Both the position numbers and the translations under genes were made by a program. A DNA stretch of 64,000 nt from Orientallactaga sibirica (Eukaryota > Chordata > Mammalia > Rodentia > Dipodidae): the NCBI GenBank assembly GCA_036365145.1, contig JAEOAD010000055.1, positions 310,001 through 374,000 on the forward strand, given 5' to 3'. Shown one piece after another: positions 22,830 to 36,400 of the stretch. The notes under the pieces were generated by a model, which was given only the letters and a program-made list of their open reading frames with translations, was not told where the DNA came from and made no database searches. Position 1 is the stretch's first letter. The number at the start of each line of letters is the position of its first letter.

Positions 22830-25800
22830 CTGAGCAGGAGACAACGACAGGGTTGCCAGTCAGCTTCCTGACTCAGAATGTGGAGCATGGCAAACCTCAA
22901 TCATTTCTCTATTCAAACATGGGCGCCTGAGGGTCTTAGAAGCCCTGAACTGTTGATGTAATCTGCAGTGTTTCCCACCCTAAGAAGCAGGTGCTGTTCA
23001 GGATGAAATGTCAGATCAGCTTGGGCCTAGGCTGAAAGCTCATGTGTAGCAAGAGTGACTGCCATCTTAAAACCTTCTACAGAGGAAAGGCCTGGAGTCA
23101 GCAGCAAGCAACAATGTGTGGAGAACTAGAAGATGACAGCATGTTTTGGAAGAGAGCTGAAGAAGGGAAGACTGGAGAGGTGGCTTGGCCTTGCTGAGGT
23201 ACATTAAGATACTTGAATGACCAGGCACGGTGACGTGTGTTTGTAATCCCGGAGTTGAGGAGGCAGAAGCAGGAGGATCACAGCAGATAGGAAACCGGCC
23301 TGGCCTGCATAGTGTGCTCCAGACTAACCAGGGCTCCAGAGCAAGATCCTGTCTCAAAACAAAAAAATCAAACCAAGGGCTAGAGAGATGGTTCAGTGGT
23401 TAAGGTGCTTGCTTACAAAGCCCAAGGACAGGGGTTTGATTTTCCAGTACCCGTGTAAAGCCAGATGCACAAAGTGGCACATGCATCTGGACTTTATTTG
23501 CAGCGGCTAGACACCTTGGAACACCCATTATCTCTCTGCTTGCAAATAAATAAATTAAAAAAAAATCATGAGGGCTAGAGAGATGGCTCAGTGGTTAAGG
23601 CACTTGCCTGCAAAACCTAAGGACCCAGGTTTGATTCCCCAGGACCCACATAAGCCAGATACACAAGGTGGCACATGCACCTGGAGTTCATCTGCAGTGG
23701 CTGGAGGCCCTGGCATGCCCATTCCCTCTTTCTCTTTCTTTTGAATAAAATAAATATTAAAAAAATTAAAAAAAGTCAAAAATAAAAATAAATAAAAAAA
23801 TAAAAATAAAAAATAAAGTCATGAAGCCTGGCATGGTGGCAATGCCTTTAATCCCAGTACTCAGGAGACAGAGGTAGCAGGATCACTGTGACTTTGAGGT
23901 CACCCTGAGACTACATAGTGAATTCCAGGTCAGCCTGGGCTAGAGTGAGACCCTACCTTAAACTCCCCACCCCCCCAAAACCAAATCAAACTAAACAAAA
24001 ACTGGGGCTAGGAATGTAGCCCTGTAGTGGAGTGCTTATCTAGTATGCTCAAGCACTGGGCTTACTTCTCCAGCACTACAAAAGACAAAAGCAAATAAAT
24101 CAAAGAAGAAGCTTGGGCTTTATTCTATAGGCAGAGCTCTTAGTGGTTTGTAAGGAGCAGCACACCTGAGAAAAGACTCAGGTAGCAGTTTGGACAAGAG
24201 ATTGGAGGTAGGCAAGAGTACGGAGCAGGAAGGTGATTTAGGACACTTTCTGGTCTTCTGCATGAAAACTGACATTAACCTAAATAGGAGGACATATAGT
24301 GGAAGGTTCTGGGAACGTCTTCCAGGTAAACCCTGCCAATGGCTAACTATGGAGGATGGGGCTTCCACTCACCTACATAAACAATATGGGCAGGGTCATG
24401 CCAAGAGAGAAGGTAATTATTAACTCATTTTTTCTGAAGCTCAGGAGAAAGACTCCTAAGTCTGGAAGTTGTTGACAGGTAAATGGTTCTCAGAGCTAGG
24501 AGACTCAATGAGATCACGTGGAGACAGCAGGTTAAAGGACTTTAATAGAAGCAGCCCAGGGACTAAATCATAAGGAGTATCTGCAGAGATGGCCAGGGAG
24601 AGAGCAGAAAGCAACCCAGGAAAGTGGTGAAGCAAAGACACGAATCCCTTCAATCTACTCCTTTTCATCCAACGGCCATGCTGCCACTGCCTGCTCCAGT
24701 CTTCACCTGGCTTGCCACATCTGTTCTGTTCTGCATCCTTCCATTCTTCTCTACTAAGCAACCACATCTTTTTGTTTCTTTTAGACAAGGCTGGCTTTGA
24801 ACTCATGATCTTCCTATCTCAGATTATAGGTTATGTGCTACCATGCCGCCAGTAGCCAAGTGTAAAAATTGCAAAACCAGTCATAACAATGTCCTGTTCA
24901 CCACCTTTCAATGGCTTCCCATCACATTTAAATACCCATGTTCTCAACCAAGCACTCAATGAATAGCTGCTGAATGAAGAATGCCAATGGGCCAAGGAAT
25001 TAGGATGTCAATGCTGATAAAATTTCAGTCTCTACTGAAGTACCAGTGTGAAAGCAAGCTATGACCTAGCCGGGTGTGGTGGCACACACTTCATTTATTT
25101 ATTTGTTTATTTTGTTTTTTTGCGGTAGGGTCTCACTCTAGTCCAGGCTGACCTGGAATTAACTATGTAGTCTGAGGGTGGCCTTGAATTCATGGCAATC
25201 CTCCTACCTCTGCCTCCTGAGTGCTGGGATTAAAGGCGTGCGCCTCCATGCCTGGCTCCCCACTTTTTCTTTTTTTTTTTTTGGAGAGAGACACAGAGAG
25301 AGACAGAGAGAGATGGGCATGCCAGCAGTCTCTCAGCTGCTGCGAACGAAATCCAGATCCGTGCGCCCCCTTGTGGTCAAGGGTGCCATTGCGCCCTTGC
25401 ATCACTTTGCATCTGGCTAAATGTGGGACCTGGAGATTGGAAACGGCGTTCTTAGGCTTAGGAGGTAGGTGCCTTAACCACTAAGCCATCTCTCCAGCAC
25501 CCCTCCTTTTAATCCCAGCACTTGGGAGGCAGAGGTGGGAGGATCACTCTGAGTTTGAGGCCAGCCTGGGACTACAGAGTGAGATCCAGGTCAGCCTGGG
25601 CTACAGCGAGACCCTACCTCAAAGAGACAGAGAGAGAGAGAGAGAAGAAAAAAAAAAGCTATGACCTTGCAGGGTAATGGTAGGTGAGATTGAGATGGCA
25701 GCAGAGTGAAGGGTGAACAGAGGTAACTACCTGTCAGAATATATTCTCCTTGACAACAGCTCTTTGCGCCCATAAAGTATATTTTAGTATTTCATTTCAA

Positions 25801-27437
25801 TGTCTCCCAAAGAGGCAAACACAGGCCATGTTCTTAATGCCTGTTAAAAATTGCTTCGTTTCACAATTATGGGAATTTAGTGATCATCTTTAAATACTGT
25901 AAATTTGTTTGACCTCAGGATGGTCAAGAAAGGTTCACTGCATGGTTTTCCTCTTCAGTAGGTTTTTCTCCTTTCCTGTACCTTGCCTGGAAGATCAGTA
26001 ACAACACGGGCCATGGGAAAACATATCACACTTTCAATAGGAAGCCCTATGCAGTCTGTAACCCTGCCAGATGAGAGACTTACAGGTCGCAATTTGCCAT
26101 AGGCGGTGTCAGGAGCCTGCCTTGGTGCCTGTGAGAATCCTGGTGATTCAGCATGGAGGCTGTTTTCTAAGAGAGAAAACCCGAGTTTATTGACCAATGA
26201 AATGCTAGTGCAGAAGTTTGCCCTTCAGGTGAACAGGTGTGTTTCTGAAGGAAAAGTGCCCCAAAGGCCACTCACTTACCATTTGCTGAAGGAGACCGGG
26301 GGAAGAACTGGGAGCTCCTCTTATCTGGACTGGGGTAAGGGCTGCTGGGAGGCTGGTCATACAGCGGCAGCGGAGGCAGGGAAGTGTGCGGCTTGGGGGA
26401 TGGAGAGACCTGCAGCAAGGGAGGCAGGGTTACCGGGCGCTCACAAGGGCTCGGGAAGGAGGGCCGGCTTGTTTTGCTGCTATTCTCTGGAGCTGAGTTA
26501 CAACTGTTAGCACTTGATAGCCTCATTAGAAACAAATGGGCCTAAAATAAACACCTAAACTTCAATTCTGTGCTGTACTAACATTTCCCCACTCATATTT
26601 CATTAATAATATTGGTGTCAGTTTATCTTAAACAGTTACCAAGCCAAACCATTCTCTATGGCTCTTCTCTTTACTGATTCAGTGAAGAACAGAATAAGGA
26701 CAAGTGGCATCTGTATGTAAAGATGTATTTTTGGGTTGGGCGTGGTGGTGCACACCTTTAATCCAGTGCTCCTGAGGCAGAGGTAGGAGAATTGCCATGG
26801 GTTTTAGGCCAGCCTGAGACTACATAGTGAATTCCAGGTCAGCCTGGGCTAGAGTAAGACCCTACCTCGCAAAACCACACACACACAAAAAGAGGGAGAT
26901 GATGTAATTTTTGAGTTTGGGACTTTCCTAGGTTTTCTGCACATCTACACAGGTTAAGTGGTCACAATTCCTATTCACACAAGATTGACAAGCACATGCC
27001 TCACTCCACCTGTCGTGCCTGCTGTTACAGATCCCCAAAGAGGACAGATAAACTGGCTGACCTGGGGGTTTCTGGTAAAGGCCACCTAACACTCTGGAAG
27101 AGCTTGAGCTCGGCAGGGGTTCTCGCAGTGAGGGAGAGGAGGGGCCGGCTAACACTATACTACAGGAGCTAGTACAAGACCATACACTCTCTGGTTCCTT
27201 TGTTTCTCAACAAACCCACCTTCCATATGTATATATGTATATATACACTATATGTATACAGTATTTTGGTAAATGGATTCAGAGAAAAAATGTGGAACAA
27301 TGAGGTATAATATGGTCCTATTCCATAAATCCTGACTGACAAGCATCTGGTTTCTCACATTTGGTTGGACAGACACCTGACAGCTAACCCTAGAATGAGG
27401 AAGGTGAGGCAGAACCTACACCTCACTGTGGTAGGGT

Positions 27438-27469
<32 letters not shown>

Positions 27470-30400
27470 GAGGTAGGGTCTCACTCTGGCCCAGACTGAC
27501 CTGGAATTCACTACGTAGTCTCAGGGTGGCCTCAAACTCATGGCAATCCTTCCTACCTCTGCCTCCTGAGTACTGGGATTAAAGGCATGCACCACTACGC
27601 CCAGCGGAAGAGCTTTTTAAACCACCTTGTAATTCAGCTTTCTTCTCAAGTACCTGAATCTCTTTTGTCCATGGAGTGTCGCCGTTCTCTGAGGCTGAGA
27701 GCTCTTCCACTAGCACCGACGGGAAAACGCCAATCCGCCCACTGAACTCTCCTTCCCAGAAGCCGTCGTCGTCTTGGTTTTCCTTGTTCAAGATGCGGAT
27801 GATGGCTCCCTCAGGAAAAGATAACTCGTCATCTGTTTGGCCCTCATAATCATAAAGTGCTTTCACAAAACAGACTGGGGAGCAAGAGAGAGACAAATCT
27901 GTTAAGAACACACACTGCTGCTTTTGTTGTTACTTATTTGGAGACAAGTTCTCACTCTGTAGCCCAGGCTGGCCTGGAACTTGCAGCAATTTTCCTGCCT
28001 CAGTCTCCCAAGTGCTCGGATTACAGGTATGCACAACCACGCTCAGTCAGCTGGAATGCTTTTGCAACCGCCCCTGTGTTCCCATGACAACTAAAGAACA
28101 TTGTACTAGGTGGGGGTAAGGTATTCATGTTTTTATTTTATTTTTTGGTTTTTGAGGTAGGGTCTCACTCTAGCCCAGACCGACTTGGAATTCACTATGT
28201 AGTCTCAGGGTGGCCTTGAACTCACGGTGATCCTCCTACCTCTGCCTCCCGAGTGCTGGGACTAAAGGTGTGCACCACCATGCCTGGCTTCATGTTTTTA
28301 CTCACTGACAACCAACTTCAGTTTGTTGTACAAATTAATGTGATCAAGTACAGGAAAACTTAGAAGATGGATAAAGTGCTTTTTAACCTACTGAAGGTCG
28401 ACTCCTAGGTAATAGGTCAGATGTGACCAGATAAAGAGTGCCTTGTTTCAGTCTTTACCACTGGCATCTCCGTTGAGGCTGCCTGAAACAAGTTCTGCTT
28501 CTGTGGAGTTGCTGGACGTGTGGGACCGACTGTCCAAAGCAGCCAAGGACTGTAGCATGCTCAGCAGGCTGTTCGAGGTGGGAAACTGTAGGTACTTTTC
28601 TGGCACATAACCCACCTGGCCAACTTTATTTCGAGCCTGAGTAAAAGAGGTGAAAAAACAGGTTTGCACACACAAGTTGGACAAAACATAAAAAGAACCA
28701 AAACAAACTCCTAGAAACATCACAAGAAGGGGCGATATGAGCAAAGGAATCTACCTTTACCCAGTCTTCCATATCTCCATCTTCAATCACTTCTAACACC
28801 TCATGCTCCTCAATGGTCAACTCATCTGGTTGAGAAGCCTGCAATGGAGGATGGTCATGAACAAAATTAAAAAGGTTAGATAAAGAGCAGATGTGAGCTG
28901 CTCATAACAAAAACTGGGGATAAAAATATTGAAATGATTTTGAGAAACAAAATTTTAGTGTAGCAAAATTATTATAATGAGATGAAATTTAACTTCAGAA
29001 AATGAAAAAATAAAATTGTAACAGAAACTGAATGCATAAGAGGCAATCAGGCTCAGTGAAGAGTCCTGTGCTGAAAGCCAAGGACTGGGTTCTGGCTCCA
29101 GCTCATCCACCTGCTGTAAGTTATTCTACATGATACCTCCATTCATTCAAAATGACAATACTGCTAGGCTTGGTGGCACACACCTTTAATCCCAGCACTC
29201 GGGAGGCAGAAGTAGGAGGATCACCATGACTTCAAGGCCACTCTGAGACTACAGAGTGAATTCCAGGACAGCTTGGGCTAGAGTGAGACCCTACCTTGAA
29301 AAACCAATAAATAAATAAAAAGCAAAAATGGCAATACTGTCATTCTCTGGAGGATGGCAGTCAATGTGGGATGAATAAGCACTGAGCCATGATGACCTGG
29401 GCATAGGCAGAGGAGGAGGCACTTAAGTGGAAGTGCTACCAGAGGCCACCATGGAGGTGCATGCAGTGAAAATGCAAGGAACTATGTACATGGATTAGAT
29501 GCTAGCTTGAGCAGTGTCTAGAGCTGATCTGGAGTAGCTACAGACTAGTATCCCAAAGAAGAATGCAGTAGGGAAGGCAATGACTGAGGCTGGACTTTGC
29601 TCCAACTTGAATATGGAGACTGGGTTGGTCCACATGGGTGTTTCTGCACAAGTCATAATGGTTTTACTCTCCCAGAGCACCAGTCACCATGTTTGTTCTT
29701 GAGACACAGAACCTGAAGGAAACTCTCAGAGGCTCCATGAAGAGCTCTGCATGTCACATGCGACAGGTGCCATCTCCCTTTCTCATAATCAGCCTTCAGA
29801 GCTTTCCCCAAGACCCAAGATCAATTACAACTACCATGTGAGACCATACAGGTTTTTCAAATCTCATAATCCTAAAGTATAAAATGTGTCCAAATTACAC
29901 AGGCAAAAAGAAGGCAAGTGATTCACTTCCTAAGGCCTATTTTCCATTTCATGAACATTAAAATATTTCATCAAAACCCAGATTCTAAATGATGCCATAG
30001 CTCCTGAGACAAAATCAGTAGTGAAGATGAACAACTGATCAGAGAATATTCAAGGCCAGGTTTCAGGTAAATTCCCCTGAAGAAGACCCCGTTCACTTAC
30101 TCTTAATATCTATTCTGGCAGAATTTATTACTCTGAAATGATACTGTGTGTTGGGCATGGTGACACAAGCCTGTAATTCTACCCTCTAATTCTCATATGC
30201 TTTTTCCAGGCTGAAGCAAGAGGATCAGGAGTTTCAGGCCAGCCTGGTCTATTCTATATAGTGAGATCCTGTTTCAAAAATCCCAAAATAACAAAAACAA
30301 AATCACACTGTCTTGAACATGCCTACAAAAGGTACCTTTGTGGTGGTGTGAGTTTACACAGCAACAAGACAAGGAACTAATAGTATTTGTTTGGTCTTCA

Positions 30401-33400
30401 TACAAACCCTATGACATTGCCCTTATGATGCAGGTAAGAGGCTCATAGAGACTAAAGAACTAGTTAGTGTCAGGTCAGACAGCTCAGGAGCAGGAAAGAC
30501 AGGATTTTAACCCAAGCAATGTGATGTCAGAGTCTCAGCTCTTCATCATCATGTTATGTTGCTTCTGGTATTAAATGAACATTGACTTCATGCTGAGCAT
30601 GAGAGGCTGAGCACATATAGTCAAACGTATCCTCAGAATCCCACAATTTACTCAGTAATATAAGGGAGAAATACACACCTTGTAGGAATAAACAACTTTG
30701 CAGGTAAGTGGATAGTTTCTTAAGGTGCCAGAAGGGCTGGAACTGCTGTCATCAAAAACATCCATATTGTCTTCAAACTCTTCACCTTCTTCTCTTTCGG
30801 TATCTGCATTAAGCTAGGAAGAATTAGAGGTCATGGGCTAGTTTGCTTACTTCAAGGAAATGGAGGAAAACAGGAAAGAACCTTAAAAGCTGACTGTCTG
30901 AGAACCTCCTCCAGGGAGATGGTGGTAGACACTGAGGAGACTCAAACTCATCAAAACAGAGGCTGCCAAGAGCTCAATGCTAAAGGAAACTTATAACATA
31001 ACCCTCTGAGGCTCAGGAAACAATGTAGAAGAGGGATGGAATGAATGGAAGATCCACAGGGTGGGAAGGTATACTCCGAGACTTTATCTCCCACACAGAG
31101 ATTGAATAGTGCATTCATAACCCCATAGTGAATACCGATTAACCCCACTGACAACCCTCAGTGGAATGAGGGCAGGGGAGATGAGACATGCATATAAACC
31201 CAATGGGAATATGACTAAATTATAATATAGCCATACAGTAAAGTTCTCAATAATAAAAGAGGAAAAGCACAAAAAAGTTGATTGATTCAAAATGTCAATT
31301 TATCTATTCAATTGCATGTAGAAATGACAATCTATCTGTTCTCACCCTATTTCTCATGCTACAAAAGGTCAGAGATTTTTTAAATAAAAAATAAAATTTC
31401 ACAGTGGGCATAGTGGCACACACCTATAATAGCAGCATTAAGCCAGGTGTGGTAGTGTATGCATTTAATTCCAGCACTTGGGAAGCAGAGGTAAAAGGAT
31501 TGCCATGAGTTCAAGGTCAATCTGAGACTACATAGTGAATTCCAGGTCAACCTGAGCTACAGCAAGACCCTATCTCCAAAAACTAAAAAAAAAAAAAAAA
31601 AAAAAAACTTAAAAAAAAAGGAAATTGCTACATAGACTTCTCGTTAAGATGGTGGTATAGCAGCCATGCCAAAGCAGCCCAGGAAGGGAAATAAGCAGAA
31701 AAACAGCAAAATACACTCCTCTACTGAAAAGTGAAGGTATACAAGTTATTATGAACCACAGCAGAGAAGCAGGACAGACTGAGATCTTCCAGAAAGGAGG
31801 AATCTGGCTAGAATCTGCTGAGGCTCCATTGGCCCCCCTGGTCCACACATCCACCCACCCAGCCAGTGCAGAGCTATAGGAGCAGAAACCAGGTGGAAGG
31901 ATTTTCCACTCACATCAGCCTCCTTGCAATGTCAAGAAACCTGAAGATGAAGATAGCAGGGACCAGCTGAGAGCTGCTGAAGGAGAACACAAACAGGACC
32001 AACTGAGCAACTCTGGTACAACTCCAGGCATATGCACAGCCTCTTGTTCCCCAACTGTCAGTGCTGTGAACCTCCAAGAACTCATTTACCCCCAACCACA
32101 TGGCATAAAGCACAGCTGATCAGAACACCAGATCCACAGCATAACTGAGAGGGACTGCAGTGGGCACTCAGCATTGGTGAGATTGGAAGCCATCCCACAA
32201 AAGGTAACAGGGCCAATTTACACAAAGGCAGGCACATAGGCCTGTACTGGAAGTGCTAATCTTTCTTTCTATGTCAGGGCCGGTTATGAGTTACATATTT
32301 TTGGTTGGCCTTACTGTTCTCAAATAAGCTGTATTTTGTCTTGTTGCCTTTGATGTTTCCTGATTCATAGGTCTATCTTTTTCTTCTGTTATTATTGGGG
32401 CAGGATCTGACTTGGCCCCAGGCTGACCTGGAACCCATTTCAGATTAGAAATCTCAACCTCCCAGTTGACAGGATTAAGGGTGTGTTGTCCCACACCCTT
32501 AGGGACTTTGGCTTTATTAGATTATCTGTTTGTTTTAATCCCTACTGCTGTATAAATACGCTGTGCTTGTTTGGTTTGAATGTGTATTCAGCTCAGTTGA
32601 ATTTTAGAATTTGCCAGTAAATTGCCCTAGCCAGTATACTAGAATACTTGAATAGCAGGCAAACAACACCTAGGGTCATTTCAGATGTTTTCTTGCAGTG
32701 TAAGAGAAGACTTGGCACCTTAAACTACTACCCTGAAGATATATAAGTCTGATTTACATGGTGAAGAACAATGCAGATAACCAGAAAACCCAAGCATCAA
32801 ATTAACTCAAGATGCAAAAATTTCTACATTATAATATAAGAAACACAAAAATCAATACAATCCCACCAAAACCCATAAATCCATTAAAAATGACCCTCAG
32901 TGAGACTGTTTCAGATGAAATGCCTGACGATTAAAAAAAGAGAGAGAGAGAGTATATCTATACTCAAAGAAATCAAAGAAGAAAACAAACTCCTGAAGGA
33001 GAATACAGGAAACCAACTTAATGAAATAAGGAGGTCAATATAAGACATGAGTAAGGAAATAGAAATAATGAAAAAAAAACCAATCAGAAATATTAGCAAT
33101 GAAAAACAGAGTAAGTCAAATAGAGAACTCTGTAGAAAGTCTCACCAGTAGAATGGATCAAGTAGAAGACAGAATATCTAAACTAGAAGACCAGGTGGAA
33201 GATCTATTACAATCCAACAAAGAGAAGGACAAACTAATAGGAAGGTGTGAATGGGAATTTCAAGACATTCAGGACACCATGAAGAGATGAAACCTAAGAA
33301 TTCAGGGCATAGTAGAAGGAGAAGAATTATACTCCAAAAGCATAGCAGGTATTTCCAGGCTGACCTGGAATTAAAATCAGGGTGGAAGAAAATCCTCCCA

Positions 33401-36400
33401 CCTCTGCCCCCAGTGCTGGGAAAGTGATCCCCAATAAGGAAAGTGATGCCAATATAGATACAAGAAGCCTTTAGAATGCCAATCAGACAAAATCAGGAAA
33501 GAACCTCTCACCCTCATATTATAATTAAACTATAAAACACATAAACCAAAGAAAATATATTGAAAGAAGTTAGAAAATCAAGTCACATACAAAGGCAAGC
33601 CCATCAGGGTAACAGCAGATTGTTCAACACAAACTTTAAAAGTCAGAAAGGCTTGGAATAGTGTATTCCAAGTTCTGAAAAGTAACAACTGTTAACCAAG
33701 GTTACTTTATCCTGCCAAATTGACGAAGAAATAAGGATATTCAACAATGAAAACAGGCTCAAGGAATATATAAACACTAAACCAGATCTACAGAAAATAC
33801 TTGAAAGGATCCTCCATGCATAAGAGAAAGAAAAGCACACACATAAGAAACCAGGAAAAAGTAAACCATACTCAAATAATAGTTAATAAAAGGCAGCAAA
33901 GGTAAAACTGAAAGAACTACAAAACTAGAAAAATGGCAAGAATAAATACACCCCTTTCAATAATAACTCTTAATATCAATGGCCTCAATGTCCCAACCAA
34001 AAGACACAGGTTTACAGACTGTGTTAAAAAAGCAGGATCCTTCTTTTGTTGCCTCCAAGAAACTCACCTTTCCATAAAAGATGGACACTATCTTATGGTG
34101 AAAGGTTGGAAAACAGTGTTTCAAGCAAATGGGCCTACAAAACAAGCAGCTGTCACTATCCTAATATCTGTGTCCAGGAAGCATTTTCTTAATGTCCACA
34201 CCCATTCATTAATGCTACTCTTACTTTTGGTTAGAGAAGCTTCTCTTTTCAGATGGTGGTAACCTCTGGGATGACTCAGAAAGCAACATAGTGCTGAGAA
34301 GAGTGACAGAGGAGTGCTCAGCACTGAAACATCTCTATCACAACTTCCAAGGCTCAGGGTCCATTGCGGAAGAGATGGCAGGAAGAATGTAAGAGCCAAA
34401 GGAAGGGTAGGACTCCTTACAGTGCACTCTTACAGACACAAAATAGCATAGATATCTATAACCTTACAGTGCCTTGCATTACCTACACAAGACCAATATA
34501 ATAGGAGGAAAAGATGATGACATCAAGATAAAAGAGAGACTGGTTGAGAGAGGGAGGGCATACGATGAGAGTGAAGTTGTGAAGGGGAAAGGGGGAGGGA
34601 ATTATCATGGTTTATTGTCTATAATAATGGAAGTTGTCAATAATTAAAAATTAAAAATAAAAAAATTAACAGCAGCATTTGGTGAAGGCTGGAAGATCAG
34701 AGCTCAAGGCCAGCCTCAGCTACATAGTAAGTTCTGGGCTACATGAGATCTGGTCTCAAACAAACAACCAAACAAAAAGATCAATCATCTCAACATGGAA
34801 GAAGTCAGTATCCTTTTATTTTTTGCTATTAAATACTGCCTTTTACCATTTTTAACTGATAGTAGGAGGAAATAGTAAAGATTCCTATGTATGACCAAGG
34901 ATGCAGAGAAACAGTTTTATCCATGGCAGGTAGAAATGTATATTCACATCATCTTTAGAAAATATTCTGCTTGGGCTGGAGAAATGGCTTAGTGGTTAAG
35001 GCACTTGCTTGTAAAGCCTAAGGACTCAGGTTCAACTCCCTAGAACCCACATAAGCCAGATGCACAAGGTGAGGCATGGGCACAAGGTGGATCACATGTC
35101 TGGAATTTGACTGCAGTGGCTAGAGGCCCTGGGGCTCCAATTCTCTCTCTCATAAAAAAAAAAAAAAAAAAAAAAAGAAAATATGCTGCTTAAAATTAAA
35201 ACATACCACTTGATCTAGTATTTGTGAATGCAACACAGAAAAATCAAAGTACCATGAAGTAAGACTATATTCAAAGATATTTACTGAAATATTTAAAGTT
35301 GTGATAAAAGCCTAGACACAACTTTCATGTCCATCAATAGGGCATGTCTGAATAAAGTATGATGTATGCATATTACAGATGAATACCATCTCCTAAAAAT
35401 GGAGTTAGGGAACACAAAGACCAGAAACAAAGAAGAAGGGCAATTACGAGGTCCAGGGAACCACAGGTCTAAAGAGAGGGGAAAGATAGAAACAAGAGAT
35501 GCTAATGGGAGAGACAATGGGGGGGGGGTCAGGGAGAATATGAACAAGGTATAATGATATATGTGCATGAAAAATATCATAACGAAACCCATTGTTTTAT
35601 ATGCTAACTAAAAATATTACTACTAATAAAAAAGAAAGCCTAGAAATAAATTCTTACATATATGATTAATTTATTTTCTTCTTCTTTTTTTCTTTTTTGG
35701 TTTTTTGAGGTAGGGTTTCACTCTAGTCTCAGTCTGACCTGGAATTCACTATGTAGTCTCAGGGTGGCCTCCAACTCATGGTGGTCCTCCTACCTTTGCC
35801 TCCCAAATGCTGGGATTAAAGGCGTGTGCCACCATGCCTGGCTGGTTAATTTATTTTCAACAAGGGTGCCGATACCATTCAGAGGGAAAAGGGTAGTTTT
35901 TCAAGAAATTAGCTGAGGAAACTGGATATTCACATGCAAAAGAATGAAGCTGGAGAGCTGGTTCAGCAGTTAAGGCACTTGCCTGCAAAGCTTAAGGACA
36001 CAGCTTTAGTTTCCTAGTACCCACATAAAGCCAGATGCAATAGGTAGCACATGCGGTCTGAAATTTATTTGCAGTGGCTAGAGGCCCTGGTATGCCCATT
36101 CTTTCTTTCTCTCTCTACCTGTCTCTTTCTTTCTCTCTCAATTAAAACAAATATATTTTTAAAAAAAGAATGACGCTTGGGCTGGAGAGATGGCTTAGCG
36201 GTTAAGGCGCCTGCCTCCTAAGCCTAAGAACGCTGGTTCCATTCTCCAGTGGTTCCAATCTCCAGGTTCCATGTTTAGCCAGATGCAAAGTGACACAAGG
36301 GCGCATGCATCTGGATTTCGTTCACAGCAGCTGAGAGGCTGCTGGAATGCCCATCTCTTATCTGTCTTCCTCTCCCTCTCTCTCTCTTCAAAAAAAAAAA

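Larger units (their letters stand above)
31395..34775 (+). mobile_element. Old B1 interrupted by a B1+L1 composite insertion
   Basis: The older B1 head lies at about 31400-31439 and its remainder at 34671-34775. The inserted block (31441-34666) consists of a B1 (31441-31585), an A-run, and an L1 with 5' leader, ORF1 remnant, ORF2 start and 3' end with A-rich tail. 13 bases ending 'agcagcatt' flank the whole block (31427-31439 and 34667-34679, one mismatch). Confidence 0.7.

Noticed and set aside
33099..33290. Independent coiled-coil gene
   Set aside because: The heptad-like segment is the ORF1 remnant of the surrounding L1, not a host gene.
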